Below, one piece after another: positions 32,212 through 40,318 of a DNA stretch of 64,000 nt. Origin of the DNA: an uncultured Prevotellaceae bacterium. GTDB lineage: Bacteria; Bacteroidota; Bacteroidia; Bacteroidales; Bacteroidaceae. How positions within the stretch are numbered: the first letter of the stretch is position 1; each line of letters begins with the position of its first letter. The stretch lies in NCBI GenBank assembly GCA_902801155.1, contig CADCHG010000002.1, positions 39,319-103,318 on the forward strand, in the 5' to 3' direction. Under the pieces are notes generated by a model, which ran no database searches, was not told where the DNA came from, and saw only the letters and a program-made list of their open reading frames with translations. A program made the translations under genes and the position numbers.

Positions 32212-33237
32212 ATGAAGACTCCATTACTCGGAATGACACTTGCAGAGCTCAAGGAAGTGGCTCGCTCCCTTGGAATGCCTCCTTTCACAGGAGGACAGAT
32301 AGCGAAGTGGATCTACAGCTCTCATGTGCGTGACATTGCCGAGATGACAAATATCTCAAAGGTCAATCGCGAAAAGCTGGCAGAGAAGTATTGCATCGGT
32401 GTAATGAAGCATATTGATGCCCAGTATTCTGTTGACGGTACTATCAAGTATCTGTTCCCTGTCGCTTCAGGGAAGTTCGTGGAGACCGTCTTCATTCCCG
32501 ACAAAGACCGCGCAACTCTGTGTATTTCGTGTCAGGTGGGCTGTAAGATGAACTGTCTTTTCTGCCAGACTGGTAAACAAGGATTTGAAGGGTCGCTCAC
32601 AGCATCAGACATCATAAACCAAATATACTCGCTTCCTGATGCAGAACGCCTGACCAACATTGTGTTCATGGGACAGGGTGAGCCGATGGACAACCTTGAC
32701 AACGTGCTTCGTGCAACGGAGGTCTTAACGGCAGATTGGGGATATGCTTGGAGCCCTAAGAGAATAACGGTGAGCAGCGTGGGCGTACGCAACAAACTGA
32801 AGCGATTCCTCGATGAAAGTGAATGTCACGTTGCAATAAGTTTGCATTCACCGATTCCCGAACAGCGTGCCACGCTGATGCCGGCACAAAAAGGCATGAG
32901 CATTGAGGAGGTAGTGGAACTGCTAAGGCAATATGACTTCTCACATCAAAGAAGACTGTCATTCGAGTACATCGTATTTGACGGTTTGAACGATTCCATG
33001 ACTCATGCACGTGCAATTGTCAATCTGTTGAAGGGCTTGGATTGCAGAATCAATCTGATAAGGTTCCACCAGATTCCTGATGTGCCTTTGAAGACATCCG
33101 ACGAGAAGAAAATGGAGATGTTGCGCGACTATCTCACACAGCATGGCATCTTTACAACAATAAGAGCATCCCGAGGACAGGATATATTTGCTGCCTGCGG
33201 GTTGCTTAGTACTAAGAAGATATATGAACGAACTTAA
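32212..33237 (+). CDS. rlmN: 23S rRNA (A2503)/tRNA A37 C2-methyltransferase
   Basis: Radical-SAM methyltransferase of rRNA and tRNA. 341 residues from ATG 32212; a TTG further upstream adds nine unconserved residues. The 4Fe-4S cysteines are in CKMNCLFC near residue 114-121. The mechanism-specific downstream region FMGQGEPMDNLDNVL, the CHVAISLHSP segment and the C-terminal SRGQDIFAACGLL (with the methyl-carrying Cys) are all present. It overlaps the following gene by 14 nt. Confidence 0.95.
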   Translation: MKTPLLGMTLAELKEVARSLGMPPFTGGQIAKWIYSSHVRDIAEMTNISKVNREKLAEKYCIGVMKHIDAQYSVDGTIKYLFPVASGKFVETVFIPDKDRATLCISCQVGCKMNCLFCQTGKQGFEGSLTASDIINQIYSLPDAERLTNIVFMGQGEPMDNLDNVLRATEVLTADWGYAWSPKRITVSSVGVRNKLKRFLDESECHVAISLHSPIPEQRATLMPAQKGMSIEEVVELLRQYDFSHQRRLSFEYIVFDGLNDSMTHARAIVNLLKGLDCRINLIRFHQIPDVPLKTSDEKKMEMLRDYLTQHGIFTTIRASRGQDIFAACGLLSTKKIYERT

Positions 33238-34318
33238 CAAGAAAATTCGCATAGCGATAGTGCTTGACGAGAATAGCACCCATGCATACGACCTCATACT
33301 TGAGACATTCCTCGAGCCTGAGATTTTGGAGATATTCACTCCTGTGGTGTATGGTTCCCTGCACATGCTCAAGCAGGAAAGCAGTCGCATGCAGATAAGA
33401 TATAACGCGCTGATAGTAGGCAACGCATCACAGGCAGACCCTGATGCCCTGAATTTTGTCGATCTCAATGGTCGTAATGCCGTAGAGGTGGTAAAGAGGG
33501 AGTTTGAGGCAGACCTATTGGATGCCTTTGTCGTTGTACCTATGTCAAAAGAGATAACAAACCAGCTTCGTAATGCTGTAATACCGAATCCTGTTTTAAA
33601 ACGTCAGGAGAACGATATAAAGGCAATACCTCTGATGTGTACCAATCAGTTGCGAGTGGCATATGTGGTGGCTGGAAACAACGAGACTTCAGGCATTACG
33701 GCTGACAACATCGAGAACAAGGCACGTATCTTGCATCGTACATTGAGGCGTGACCTTCGTCAGGACAATCCGCGTGTGGCAATCCTGTCGCTTAATCCCG
33801 AGATAAAGCCTGACGAGAATTCCATTGAACTTCAGGTCATCGCTCCTGCCGTAAGCAAGCTCGTGAATACCGGCATTCCTGTCTTCGGACCATACTCTTA
33901 TGCAGATTTCTTCGAGACAGGCAAGCATCTTAGCTTTGACGCCGTTCTTACAATGACACGCGAACAGGCTCAGGCTCCATTTCTTTCCATGTATGAAGGT
34001 AATGGAGTAGTATTGGCTGCGGGCATATCACCTCTGGTTGTTTCGCCAGTAAAGCTTGATGGCGACAATAATGCTACTGTGGATTCTTTCCGTGAGGCTA
34101 TCTACGCATGTATAGATGTATATCGCAGTCGCTATTTCTTCGATCTGCCATACGTTGATCCTCTGCCAAAGTTGTACCACGAGCGCCGTGAGGACGGTGA
34201 AAAGGTACGCTTTGCCGTGAAGAAGCATCCTGTGGATGGCGAGCAGAAGGATGAAGATGCCTCTCTGTCAGTTAATGGGGAGGTTGCAAACAGCGAAGCC
34301 TCTGGTAATAATGAATAA
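33224..34318 (+). CDS. degenerate PdxA-family protein (likely pseudoenzyme)
   Basis: 364 residues, collinear with 4-hydroxythreonine-4-phosphate dehydrogenase of Bacteroides from memory: KKIRIAIVLDENSTHAYDLI, TPVVYGS, VVPMSKEITNQ, NPRVAILSLNPEI, GIPVFGPYSYADFF, DSFREAIYACIDVYRSR. The catalytic points are changed. The N-terminal GD-x-x-G loop reads LDENSTHA, the GHTE motif is absent, LNPHAG reads LNPEIK, and the YHDQG motif with its metal His reads TREQA. The frame is intact with an acidic C-terminal extension. ATG 33224 overlaps rlmN by 14 nt, so it is translated with it. Dehydrogenase activity seems unlikely. Confidence 0.75.
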   Translation: MNELNKKIRIAIVLDENSTHAYDLILETFLEPEILEIFTPVVYGSLHMLKQESSRMQIRYNALIVGNASQADPDALNFVDLNGRNAVEVVKREFEADLLDAFVVVPMSKEITNQLRNAVIPNPVLKRQENDIKAIPLMCTNQLRVAYVVAGNNETSGITADNIENKARILHRTLRRDLRQDNPRVAILSLNPEIKPDENSIELQVIAPAVSKLVNTGIPVFGPYSYADFFETGKHLSFDAVLTMTREQAQAPFLSMYEGNGVVLAAGISPLVVSPVKLDGDNNATVDSFREAIYACIDVYRSRYFFDLPYVDPLPKLYHERREDGEKVRFAVKKHPVDGEQKDEDASLSVNGEVANSEASGNNE

Positions 34319-34320
34319 AA

Positions 34321-34383
34321 GGTTAGAGTTGAGGGGGGAGAGGTTAAAGAAAGAAGACTCCCACTAAACTCTAAACATAACCC
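34321..34383. repeat. 7-bp unit array
   Basis: Nine 7-mers: GGTTAGA, GTTGAGG, GGGGAGA, GGTTAAA, GAAAGAA, GACTCCC, ACTAAAC, TCTAAAC, ATAACCC. The first half is partly complementary to the second. It fills the gap before the sigma-54 activator gene. Confidence 0.6.
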
Positions 34384-34406
34384 CATAAACGTCCAAATAT
34401 AAAGAT

Positions 34407-35651
34407 ATGAAGACCGTAGAGCTTCAGGACATAAAGCGCAGATATAACATCGTGGGCAACTGCGATGCTCTTAATCGTGCTCTGGATGTTGCCATTCAGG
34501 TTGCATCCACGGATCTTTCCGTTCTCATCGAGGGCGAGAGTGGCGTGGGCAAGGAAATCATACCGCGCGTAATTCATGATTTGTCACCACGACAACACGA
34601 GCGCTACTTCGCTGTAAACTGCGGTTCCATACCTGAAGGCACTATCGATTCTGAACTCTTCGGACACGAAAAGGGTGCTTTCACCGGTGCGATTGGCGAG
34701 AGCGAAGGCTATTTTGGCATTGCCAACAAGGGGACAATCTTCCTTGATGAGGTTGGCGAACTCCCGATGGCTACTCAGGCAAGACTGCTTCGTGTATTAG
34801 AGACTGGCGAGTATATCCGCGTGGGCGGTCAGGCAATAAGGAAGACAGATGTGCGCATCGTTGCTGCTACCAATGTCAATGTACGCAAGGCTATAAGCGA
34901 GGGACGTTTCCGTGAGGATTTGTATTACCGTCTTAATACTATTCCTATCCAGATGCCTCCTTTGCGTGACCGTGGAAACGATATCGTGTTGCTCTTCCGT
35001 CTTTTTGCCATGCAGATGGCAGAGAAGTACCGTCTGCCTCGCATAGAACTTACCGATGGTGCAAAGGTCATGCTGATGAAATACAAATGGCCGGGAAATA
35101 TACGTCAGCTCAAGCATATCACAGAGCAGATGTCGGTGTTATGCCGTGAGAGAATGGTAGATGAAGAAGAATTGAAGAAATTCATTCCCGTTGACCCTGA
35201 GAGCACCATGCTTGCTCCGCTTTCATCGGGTGACAGCCATTCATACGAGAGCGAACGCGAACTTCTATATAAGATACTCTACGACCTGAAGGGTAACGTA
35301 AGTGATCTTCGCCGCGAGCTCAACGGACTTCGTGACAAACTCGACAATCCATCGGCTATGCCACAGCAGATGGCTGGTTATTCGGGTAATACGCAGCAGA
35401 TACCTCAGGGATATGTTCCGAATATGCAGCAAGGCCAGCCATATTCTCCTAACGCACAGCAAATGGAATATGCCGTTGCGGAAGAGGTACAGGAACCTGA
35501 AGTCCTCAATATAACCGATGTGCGCCGTACCCTTTTGCAGAAGGCATTGGAACGTAATGGCGGTAACAGGAAAAAAGCGGCTGCAGAGTTGGGAATCTCA
35601 GATCGTACTCTTTACAGACAAATAAAACAGTATGGGCTCAATGAAGATTAA
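34407..35651 (+). CDS. sigma-54-dependent transcriptional activator
   Basis: A 414-residue bacterial enhancer-binding protein with no N-terminal receiver or sensor domain. The AAA+ domain starts almost at residue 1. Walker A GESGVGKE is at 43-50, the sigma-54 contact loop GAFTGA near 92-97, Walker B in GTIFLDEVGEL, and the arginine finger region in RFREDLYYRLN. A Gln/Pro-rich linker (about 300-350) precedes a C-terminal Fis-type HTH (ALERNGGNRKKAAAELGISDRTLYRQIKQYG). Targets are unknown. Its 3' end overlaps the lptE-like gene. Confidence 0.93.
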   Translation: MKTVELQDIKRRYNIVGNCDALNRALDVAIQVASTDLSVLIEGESGVGKEIIPRVIHDLSPRQHERYFAVNCGSIPEGTIDSELFGHEKGAFTGAIGESEGYFGIANKGTIFLDEVGELPMATQARLLRVLETGEYIRVGGQAIRKTDVRIVAATNVNVRKAISEGRFREDLYYRLNTIPIQMPPLRDRGNDIVLLFRLFAMQMAEKYRLPRIELTDGAKVMLMKYKWPGNIRQLKHITEQMSVLCRERMVDEEELKKFIPVDPESTMLAPLSSGDSHSYESERELLYKILYDLKGNVSDLRRELNGLRDKLDNPSAMPQQMAGYSGNTQQIPQGYVPNMQQGQPYSPNAQQMEYAVAEEVQEPEVLNITDVRRTLLQKALERNGGNRKKAAAELGISDRTLYRQIKQYGLNED

Positions 35652-36171
35652 GACTCCTTATTATATATTCTGTCTTGCAGCTTGCATAATCGTAACGCTT
35701 GCAACCATAGTATCCTGTAAGGTGTCATACGATTTCAATGGTTCAAGCATTGACTATACAAAGACAAAGACCATACAGATAGCTGACTTCCCAATACGCT
35801 CATCATACGTATGGGGACAGATGGGACCAATATTCAATAACGAACTGAAGGACAAGTTTGCCAACCACACCCGATTGATACAGGTACGTCGTAACGGTGA
35901 CCTGAAGATTGAGGGGGAGATAACGCAATATCAGTTAAGGAACAAGGCCGTTACTTCTGAAGGAAGTTCTGCTATGGCAGAGCTCTCGATGACAGTGAAT
36001 GTTCGCTTTACCAACAATGTGAACCATTCTGAGGACTTTGAGAAACAGTTTATAGCCTCACGTTCTTATGAAAGTAGTCAATCCCTAGGCTCCGTTCAGC
36101 CAGAACTCGTAACTGAGATGTGTAAGGATATCTGTGACCAGATATTCAATGCGACGGTAGCGAATTGGTAA
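35641..36171 (+). CDS. lptE: LptE-like outer-membrane lipoprotein
   Basis: About 176 residues with a lipoprotein signal (lipobox IVSC near residue 26 of this start; an ATG three codons earlier, 35632, is also possible). The mature part has the secretin/LptE-type alpha-beta pattern YDFNGSSIDYTKTKTIQIADF and a central KIEGEITQYQL. It is expected to plug and support LptD in LPS assembly. It overlaps the end of the sigma-54 activator by 11 nt, so the two are coupled. Confidence 0.8.
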   Translation: MKIKTPYYIFCLAACIIVTLATIVSCKVSYDFNGSSIDYTKTKTIQIADFPIRSSYVWGQMGPIFNNELKDKFANHTRLIQVRRNGDLKIEGEITQYQLRNKAVTSEGSSAMAELSMTVNVRFTNNVNHSEDFEKQFIASRSYESSQSLGSVQPELVTEMCKDICDQIFNATVANW

Positions 36172-36191
36172 TTAATAATTAACAAAAAGTA

Positions 36192-36962
36192 TTGAACATA
36201 ACAGAACTCATAAAACATCCCGAGCAGCTCAATAAGGAGACCCTTTACGACCTGCGAAGTTTGATAGCACTTTATCCGTACTATCAGACTGCTCGTCTGC
36301 TTATGCTCAAGAATCTCTATCTGCTCCACGATCCTACTTTTGATGAGGAACTGCGCCGTGCTGCTGTATATATAACAGACCGCAGGGTGATATTCAATCT
36401 TGTGGAGGCCGCCCACTACAAACTCAAGCGCCCACAGATACAGGTACCGGAGGGCAATCGTACTATGTCGCTCATCGACACCTTCCTTTCATCCATTCCT
36501 GCCGATACGGAGGAGAATGATGGTCAGAAGACCGAGGAGAAGGGAGATCGCAGGAAGCCGACCGCAGTTGATGCAACCGTAGATTATATGGCATACCTTC
36601 TTGCAGCCGACTTTGAGGAAGAACCAAGCAAGACAGAGACGAAGAAACCAGAGATGAAGGGACAGAACCTTATCGACGATTTCATAAATAGTAACGGACG
36701 CTTTGAATTGCAGGAAAAACCGGAGTATAAGCCAGAGGTTCCCGCAGAGCCGGAAGATAGTGAAAAACTGCCTGCAGATGAGTTTTTGACCGAGACTTTT
36801 GCTGGAATTTACATAAAACAGGGCAGATATTTGAAGGCTTTAGAAATTATTAAGCGTTTAAATTTGAATTTTCCAAAAAAAAATGCTTACTTTGCAGACC
36901 AAATCCGCTTTCTCGAGAAACTCATCGTCAATAGCGAGCAGAAAAACGAGAAGCAGGCATAG
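36192..36962 (+). CDS. conserved Bacteroidales protein (TPR-like)
   Basis: 256 residues starting at TTG: an in-frame stop at 36180-36182 excludes upstream starts, and the next ATG would remove the conserved N-terminus MNITELIKHPEQLNKETLYDLRSLIALYPYYQTARLL. The N-terminal helical region is followed by an acidic, Lys/Glu-rich linker and a C-terminal helical hairpin (ETFAGIYIKQGRYLKALEIIKRLNLNFPKKNAYFADQIRFLEKL) of TPR type. There is no signal peptide. Function is unknown; it lies between lptE and secG. Confidence 0.75.
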   Translation: MNITELIKHPEQLNKETLYDLRSLIALYPYYQTARLLMLKNLYLLHDPTFDEELRRAAVYITDRRVIFNLVEAAHYKLKRPQIQVPEGNRTMSLIDTFLSSIPADTEENDGQKTEEKGDRRKPTAVDATVDYMAYLLAADFEEEPSKTETKKPEMKGQNLIDDFINSNGRFELQEKPEYKPEVPAEPEDSEKLPADEFLTETFAGIYIKQGRYLKALEIIKRLNLNFPKKNAYFADQIRFLEKLIVNSEQKNEKQA

Positions 36963-37016
36963 CCTTTAAGACATTGAAATTAACAACAAATCATTAAATT
37001 ATAATTTAAATTAAAG

Positions 37017-37388
37017 ATGTACACTTTATTCGTAATTCTGATTGTCCTGGCATCATTCTGTATGATTGGTATCGTACTGATCCAGGAGTCAAAGGGCGGC
37101 GGTCTCGCCAGCGCTTTCAGCAGCGCAAACTCTTCGTTTGGCGTTCGCCAGACAACTAACTTCATCGAGAAGACAACTTGGACTCTCGCTGCTGCTATGG
37201 TTATCATCAGCGTTATCTGTGCATACGTTGCACCTAATGCTACCAGTGAGGGCAGTGTTATCGAGAAGGCTGCTACTGAGCAGAGCACAACAAACCCTAA
37301 CAACGTTCAGGGCTTCGGTGCAGCTCCTGCTCCTGCAGCTGATGCTCAGCAGGCTACTCCTGCAGCTCCTGCAGAGCAGAAGAAGTAA
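37017..37388 (+). CDS. secG: preprotein translocase subunit SecG
   Basis: 123 residues with two membrane helices (residues 3-22 and 56-76) linked by the conserved loop QESKGGGLASAFSSANSSFGVRQ. The extended Ala/Pro/Gln-rich C-terminal tail is usual in Bacteroidetes. It supports protein export through SecYEG. It is the last gene of the rlmN-to-secG series and is closed by a strong terminator. Confidence 0.95.
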   Translation: MYTLFVILIVLASFCMIGIVLIQESKGGGLASAFSSANSSFGVRQTTNFIEKTTWTLAAAMVIISVICAYVAPNATSEGSVIEKAATEQSTTNPNNVQGFGAAPAPAADAQQATPAAPAEQKK

Positions 37389-37413
37389 GAGACCGACTCT
37401 CAAAAGAAACATT

Positions 37414-37466
37414 GGGCGCAATGTTGTGAGGAAATCGCGATTCCTTATGACATTGCGCCCTTTTTT
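37414..37466 (+). terminator. terminator of the rlmN-secG series
   Basis: GGGCGCAATGT (37414-37424) pairs perfectly with 37450-37460, with an inner AGGAA/TTCCT stem, then six T. Flanking CTCTCAAAA and TTTTGAGAG extend the pairing. 37471-37512 is a 7-bp unit array and 37513-37580 a CTCCCTCC/GGGAGGG-rich stretch with no gene. Confidence 0.9.
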
Positions 37467-37585
37467 GAGAGAAATGAAGAAATTAAGAAGTAAAGAGATT
37501 AAGAAGTTAAACCTTGCCTTTTCGCAATCCGGCTCCCTCCTTATGGGGGAGGGCGGGGGAGAGGCCACACTATTTTCTATTAAAC

Positions 37586-38149
37586 ATGACATCAACAATT
37601 ATCATTATCGCAGCTGTAGTGATCATCGCTTTGATCCTCATCAGCATGTACAACAACCTCGTTAAGCTTCGTAATAACCGCGAGAATGCATTCGCTAACA
37701 TAGACGTTCAGCTCAAGCAGCGCTATGACCTCGTACCACAGTTGGTTGCTACCGTAAAAGGATATGCAGCTCACGAGCGTGAGCTTCTTGAGAAGGTAAC
37801 AGCAGCTCGTTCTGCTTGTATGAATGCTACATCTATCAACGACCGTGTACAGGCAGACAATGCTCTCGGTGCTGCTCTTTCTGGTCTTCGTGTTGCAGTA
37901 GAGGCTTATCCAGACCTCAAGGCAAACCAGAATTTCCTTCAGTTACAGAACGAACTTTCTGACATCGAGAACAAACTTGCTTCTGTTCGTCGTTTCTTCA
38001 ATTCTGCTACAAAAGAGTTGAATACAGCTGTTCAGAGCTTCCCAAGCAACATCATTGCCGGTATGTTCGGTTTCAAGAAAGAGCCAATGTTCGAGATTCC
38101 TGCAAGCGACCGTGCCGCACACGAGAAAGCTCCAGAGATTAACTTCTAA
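37586..38149 (+). CDS. lemA: LemA-family protein
   Basis: 187 residues from ATG 37586 (the upstream in-frame start at 37514 lies in repeat DNA). An N-terminal membrane helix (STIIIIAAVVIIALILISMYN) is followed by the LemA four-helix domain: NAFANIDVQLKQRYDLVPQLVATVKGYAAHE and NELSDIENKLASVRRFFNSATKELN. Function is not established. It overlaps the M48 protease start by 1 nt (TAATG), the typical LemA/HtpX-like pair of envelope quality control. Confidence 0.93.
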   Translation: MTSTIIIIAAVVIIALILISMYNNLVKLRNNRENAFANIDVQLKQRYDLVPQLVATVKGYAAHERELLEKVTAARSACMNATSINDRVQADNALGAALSGLRVAVEAYPDLKANQNFLQLQNELSDIENKLASVRRFFNSATKELNTAVQSFPSNIIAGMFGFKKEPMFEIPASDRAAHEKAPEINF

Positions 38150-39153
38150 TGAGATACGTAGGACTACAGACACAGATAACGCGCAACAACCAGCTCAGTA
38201 TATTGTTGCTAATCGCCTTCCCATGTATACTCATGGCCATGCTATGGGTATTTCTTGCTGCCTTGAACTATTTTGGTAACGGCACGTACAATCAGTATGG
38301 AGAGATACAGCATTTCATGGAGCCGGAAGTTGTCAATATGTCGTTCACACAAGCTGCACCTTGGCTTGTAGGTGGAGTGGGGGTATGGTTCACTATTGCA
38401 TATTTCTGCAACACTTCTATGGTGAAGCGCGCTACTGGTGCCCGTTCACTTGAACGTAGGGAGAATCCACGTGTATATAACATTGTGGAGAACCTTACTT
38501 TGGTTTGTGGTATGGATATGCCAAAAATCAATATTATTGACGACCCTCAGTTGAATGCCTTTGCCTCTGGTATTGACAAGAATTCATATACTGTCACCGT
38601 AACGACAGGACTTCTGAACCTTCTTGACGACGAGGAGCTTGCAGGCGTTATCGGTCATGAGCTTACACATATCCGAAACCGCGACACCCGACTCTTGATT
38701 ACGAGTATCGTATTCGTGGGTATTCTGGCAACTCTTTCCTCTCTCGTATGGAATATGTTCCAGCGTAACCTTCTTTGGGGCTCTCTGTCAAACAGAAGCC
38801 GAAACGGAAAGAATAACGGTCTTGGCATTGTTGCCATACTCGGAATTGCAGCCGTAATTTGCTTCGTGGGATATTTCTTCACTATGCTGACACGCTTTGC
38901 CATATCCCGAAAGCGTGAGTATATGGCAGATGCAGGAGGTGCTGAGCTATGTGGCAATCCTCTTGCCCTTGCTTCTGCCTTGCGTAAGATAAGTGGAAAT
39001 CCCGGTCTTCAGAACGTGAAGCGGGATGATGTAGCACAGCTCTTTATCATTCATCCTCAGTCGTTTGCGGAAGGCTTGTCAAGTTTCTTCTCCGGACTTT
39101 TTGCCACGCATCCAGATACAGCAAAGAGAATCGCTATTCTTGAGCAGTTCTAA
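38149..39153 (+). CDS. M48-family membrane metalloprotease (HtpX-like)
   Basis: 334 residues with two N-terminal membrane helices, the zinc motif HELTH within GVIGHELTHIRNRD, a further pair of helices (about residues 190-260) and the third ligand region EYMADAGGAELCGNP. The order matches HtpX-type inner-membrane proteases that remove misfolded membrane proteins. It is translationally coupled to lemA. Confidence 0.9.
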   Translation: MRYVGLQTQITRNNQLSILLLIAFPCILMAMLWVFLAALNYFGNGTYNQYGEIQHFMEPEVVNMSFTQAAPWLVGGVGVWFTIAYFCNTSMVKRATGARSLERRENPRVYNIVENLTLVCGMDMPKINIIDDPQLNAFASGIDKNSYTVTVTTGLLNLLDDEELAGVIGHELTHIRNRDTRLLITSIVFVGILATLSSLVWNMFQRNLLWGSLSNRSRNGKNNGLGIVAILGIAAVICFVGYFFTMLTRFAISRKREYMADAGGAELCGNPLALASALRKISGNPGLQNVKRDDVAQLFIIHPQSFAEGLSSFFSGLFATHPDTAKRIAILEQF

Positions 39154-39158
39154 TAATA

Positions 39159-39242
39159 AGTGAAAAGTGAAAAATGAGAAAATACAGATTGCAGAAATCG
39201 GTATTATCAATTATTCATTTTTCACTTTTTCATTTTTCACTT
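39159..39242. repeat. inverted 7-bp-type repeat, possible terminator
   Basis: AAGTGAAAAGTGAAAAATGA (39159-39178) is complementary, with small gaps, to TTTTTCACTT-type units at 39215-39242. The stem lies right after the M48 stop. No fluoride riboswitch was recognised before the CrcB gene. Confidence 0.5.
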
Positions 39243-39258
39243 AAAATATACCTAGTAA

Positions 39259-39606
39259 ATGATAAATTGTACATGCATGGTTTTTCTGGGTTCTGGCCTT
39301 GGAGGTGTCTGTCGATGGGCACTAAGCAGTTGGCTAAATGGTCAGCCCCCACTTGGTACATTACTTTGTAATGTGCTTGGTTGCTTTCTGCTCGGTATGC
39401 TGACAAAACTATCGCCTGGAGATCCACACATGAAATTGTTGCTCACAACAGGTTTTTGTGGCGGTTTCACCACATTCTCCACATTCATGAACGAAAGTCT
39501 GTTCATGCTTCGCGGAGGACAATTAATCTCGGCTCTTGCCTATATTGCTCTAAGTCTTGTACTAGGACTCGCCTGTGCTTGGTTAGGGTACAACATCGTG
39601 AGATGA
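39259..39606 (+). CDS. crcB: fluoride channel FluC/CrcB
   Basis: A 115-residue, four-helix dual-topology fluoride exporter. Conserved points are the N-terminal GSGLGGVCRWALS, PLGTLLCNVLGCFLLG with the pore Asn, the Na+-site/Phe-box region TTGFCGGFTTFSTFMNE, and a C-terminal hydrophobic helix. Length is normal for a homodimeric channel subunit. Confidence 0.93.
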   Translation: MINCTCMVFLGSGLGGVCRWALSSWLNGQPPLGTLLCNVLGCFLLGMLTKLSPGDPHMKLLLTTGFCGGFTTFSTFMNESLFMLRGGQLISALAYIALSLVLGLACAWLGYNIVR

Positions 39607-39654
39607 CCAACAGTTAATCCCATGTAAGTCTTATTTTTCGCCCATTCTACGGAA

Positions 39655-39710
39655 CGGATTTACAACGGATTTACAACGGACTTGGAACGGAGGTAAAACG
39701 AAGGATGCAA
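39655..39710. repeat. tandem 11-bp units
   Basis: CG at 39655, 39666, 39677, 39688 and 39699, exactly 11 apart, in units such as CGGATTTACAA, CGGATTTACAA, CGGACTTGGAA, CGGAGGTAAAA. A weaker opposing arm (TCC, GTC, CGC at about 39618-39641) may complete an inverted element. Confidence 0.8.
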
Positions 39711-39728
39711 TATGGTCTTTTTTGATTA

Positions 39729-40020
39729 GTGTAATACTCTTGAAATGAAAAAATCAAAAAGTTTTTCAGGGGGGTATTACACCTTTTGTTGTTGTGTGTA
39801 ATATTTTTACTGAATATCAACATGTTAGATGCGGTGTAATACCCTTGAAAGTATTACACCATTTCGGGCGATTTGGTGTAATGCTGGTGTAATACTTTTG
39901 GGGGTATTACACCAAAGTAAACGAATTGACATATAATTATTTAGCGCGCTCATAACATCAAAGGTGTAATACTCGGCGTTGAAAACTTTTTGCAAAAAGT
40001 ATTACACCGACTATTACACC
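39729..40020. repeat. cluster of GGTGTAATAC words in both orientations
   Basis: Forward copies (exact or one-off) start at 39728, 39833, 39875, 39886 and 39963. Complementary GTATTACACC copies start at 39774, 39851, 39904, 39999 and 40011. Adjacent copies form perfect hairpins, for example 39833-39860. No reading frame spans the cluster. Confidence 0.8.
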
Positions 40021-40053
40021 GAGTTCAACTAATTTGTTGTTATTCCGCATTAA

Positions 40054-40182
40054 TTCCCTTATAACTCCTAACCAAACTCGATGAAAGTCCTATTATGAAG
40101 GGGACTTAAAGCGGACCTGCATCGAGTTTGGTTAAGAGCTACATAAGAGTAACAAAAGAGCTACATAAGAGTTTCGTAGAAG
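40054..40182. repeat. 11-bp-unit inverted element with perfect 15-bp arms
   Basis: GGA or GAG at 40102, 40113, 40124, 40136, 40147, 40158 and 40169: all steps are 11 except one of 12. The opposing arm has TCC-type units at 40055, 40066 and 40088. TAACCAAACTCGATG (40069-40083) pairs perfectly with 40120-40134, with AAGTCC/GGACTT inside. It shares CCCTTATAACTCCTA with the element at 9.99 kb. Confidence 0.75.
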
Positions 40183-40231
40183 CATTGGTTCATTTTTAAT
40201 GTTATTTTAGAAATCTTTTAGGCATTTTCTC

Positions 40232-40262
40232 TTTGTTTTCCAGATAATTTTTATTATCTTTG
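40232..40262 (+). promoter_or_regulatory. promoter of the etfB-etfA-acyl-CoA dehydrogenase operon
   Basis: TTTG at 40232-40235, exactly 19 nt, TATCTTTG at 40255-40262: the best consensus match in the window. The leader to the ATG at 40319 is about 50 nt. Confidence 0.75.
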
Positions 40263-40318
40263 CATCGTTTTTTGAAAAGTAACAATAACAATATAACTTA
40301 AACAAAAAGGAAAATCGA

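Noticed and set aside
39154-39258. Fluoride riboswitch upstream of crcB
   Set aside because: Looked for because of the gene; the stretch is only an AT-rich inverted repeat with no crcB-motif-like sequence.
39729-40020. CRISPR array
   Set aside because: The 10-nt words alternate in orientation, spacing is irregular, the words are too short for CRISPR repeats and no cas genes are present.
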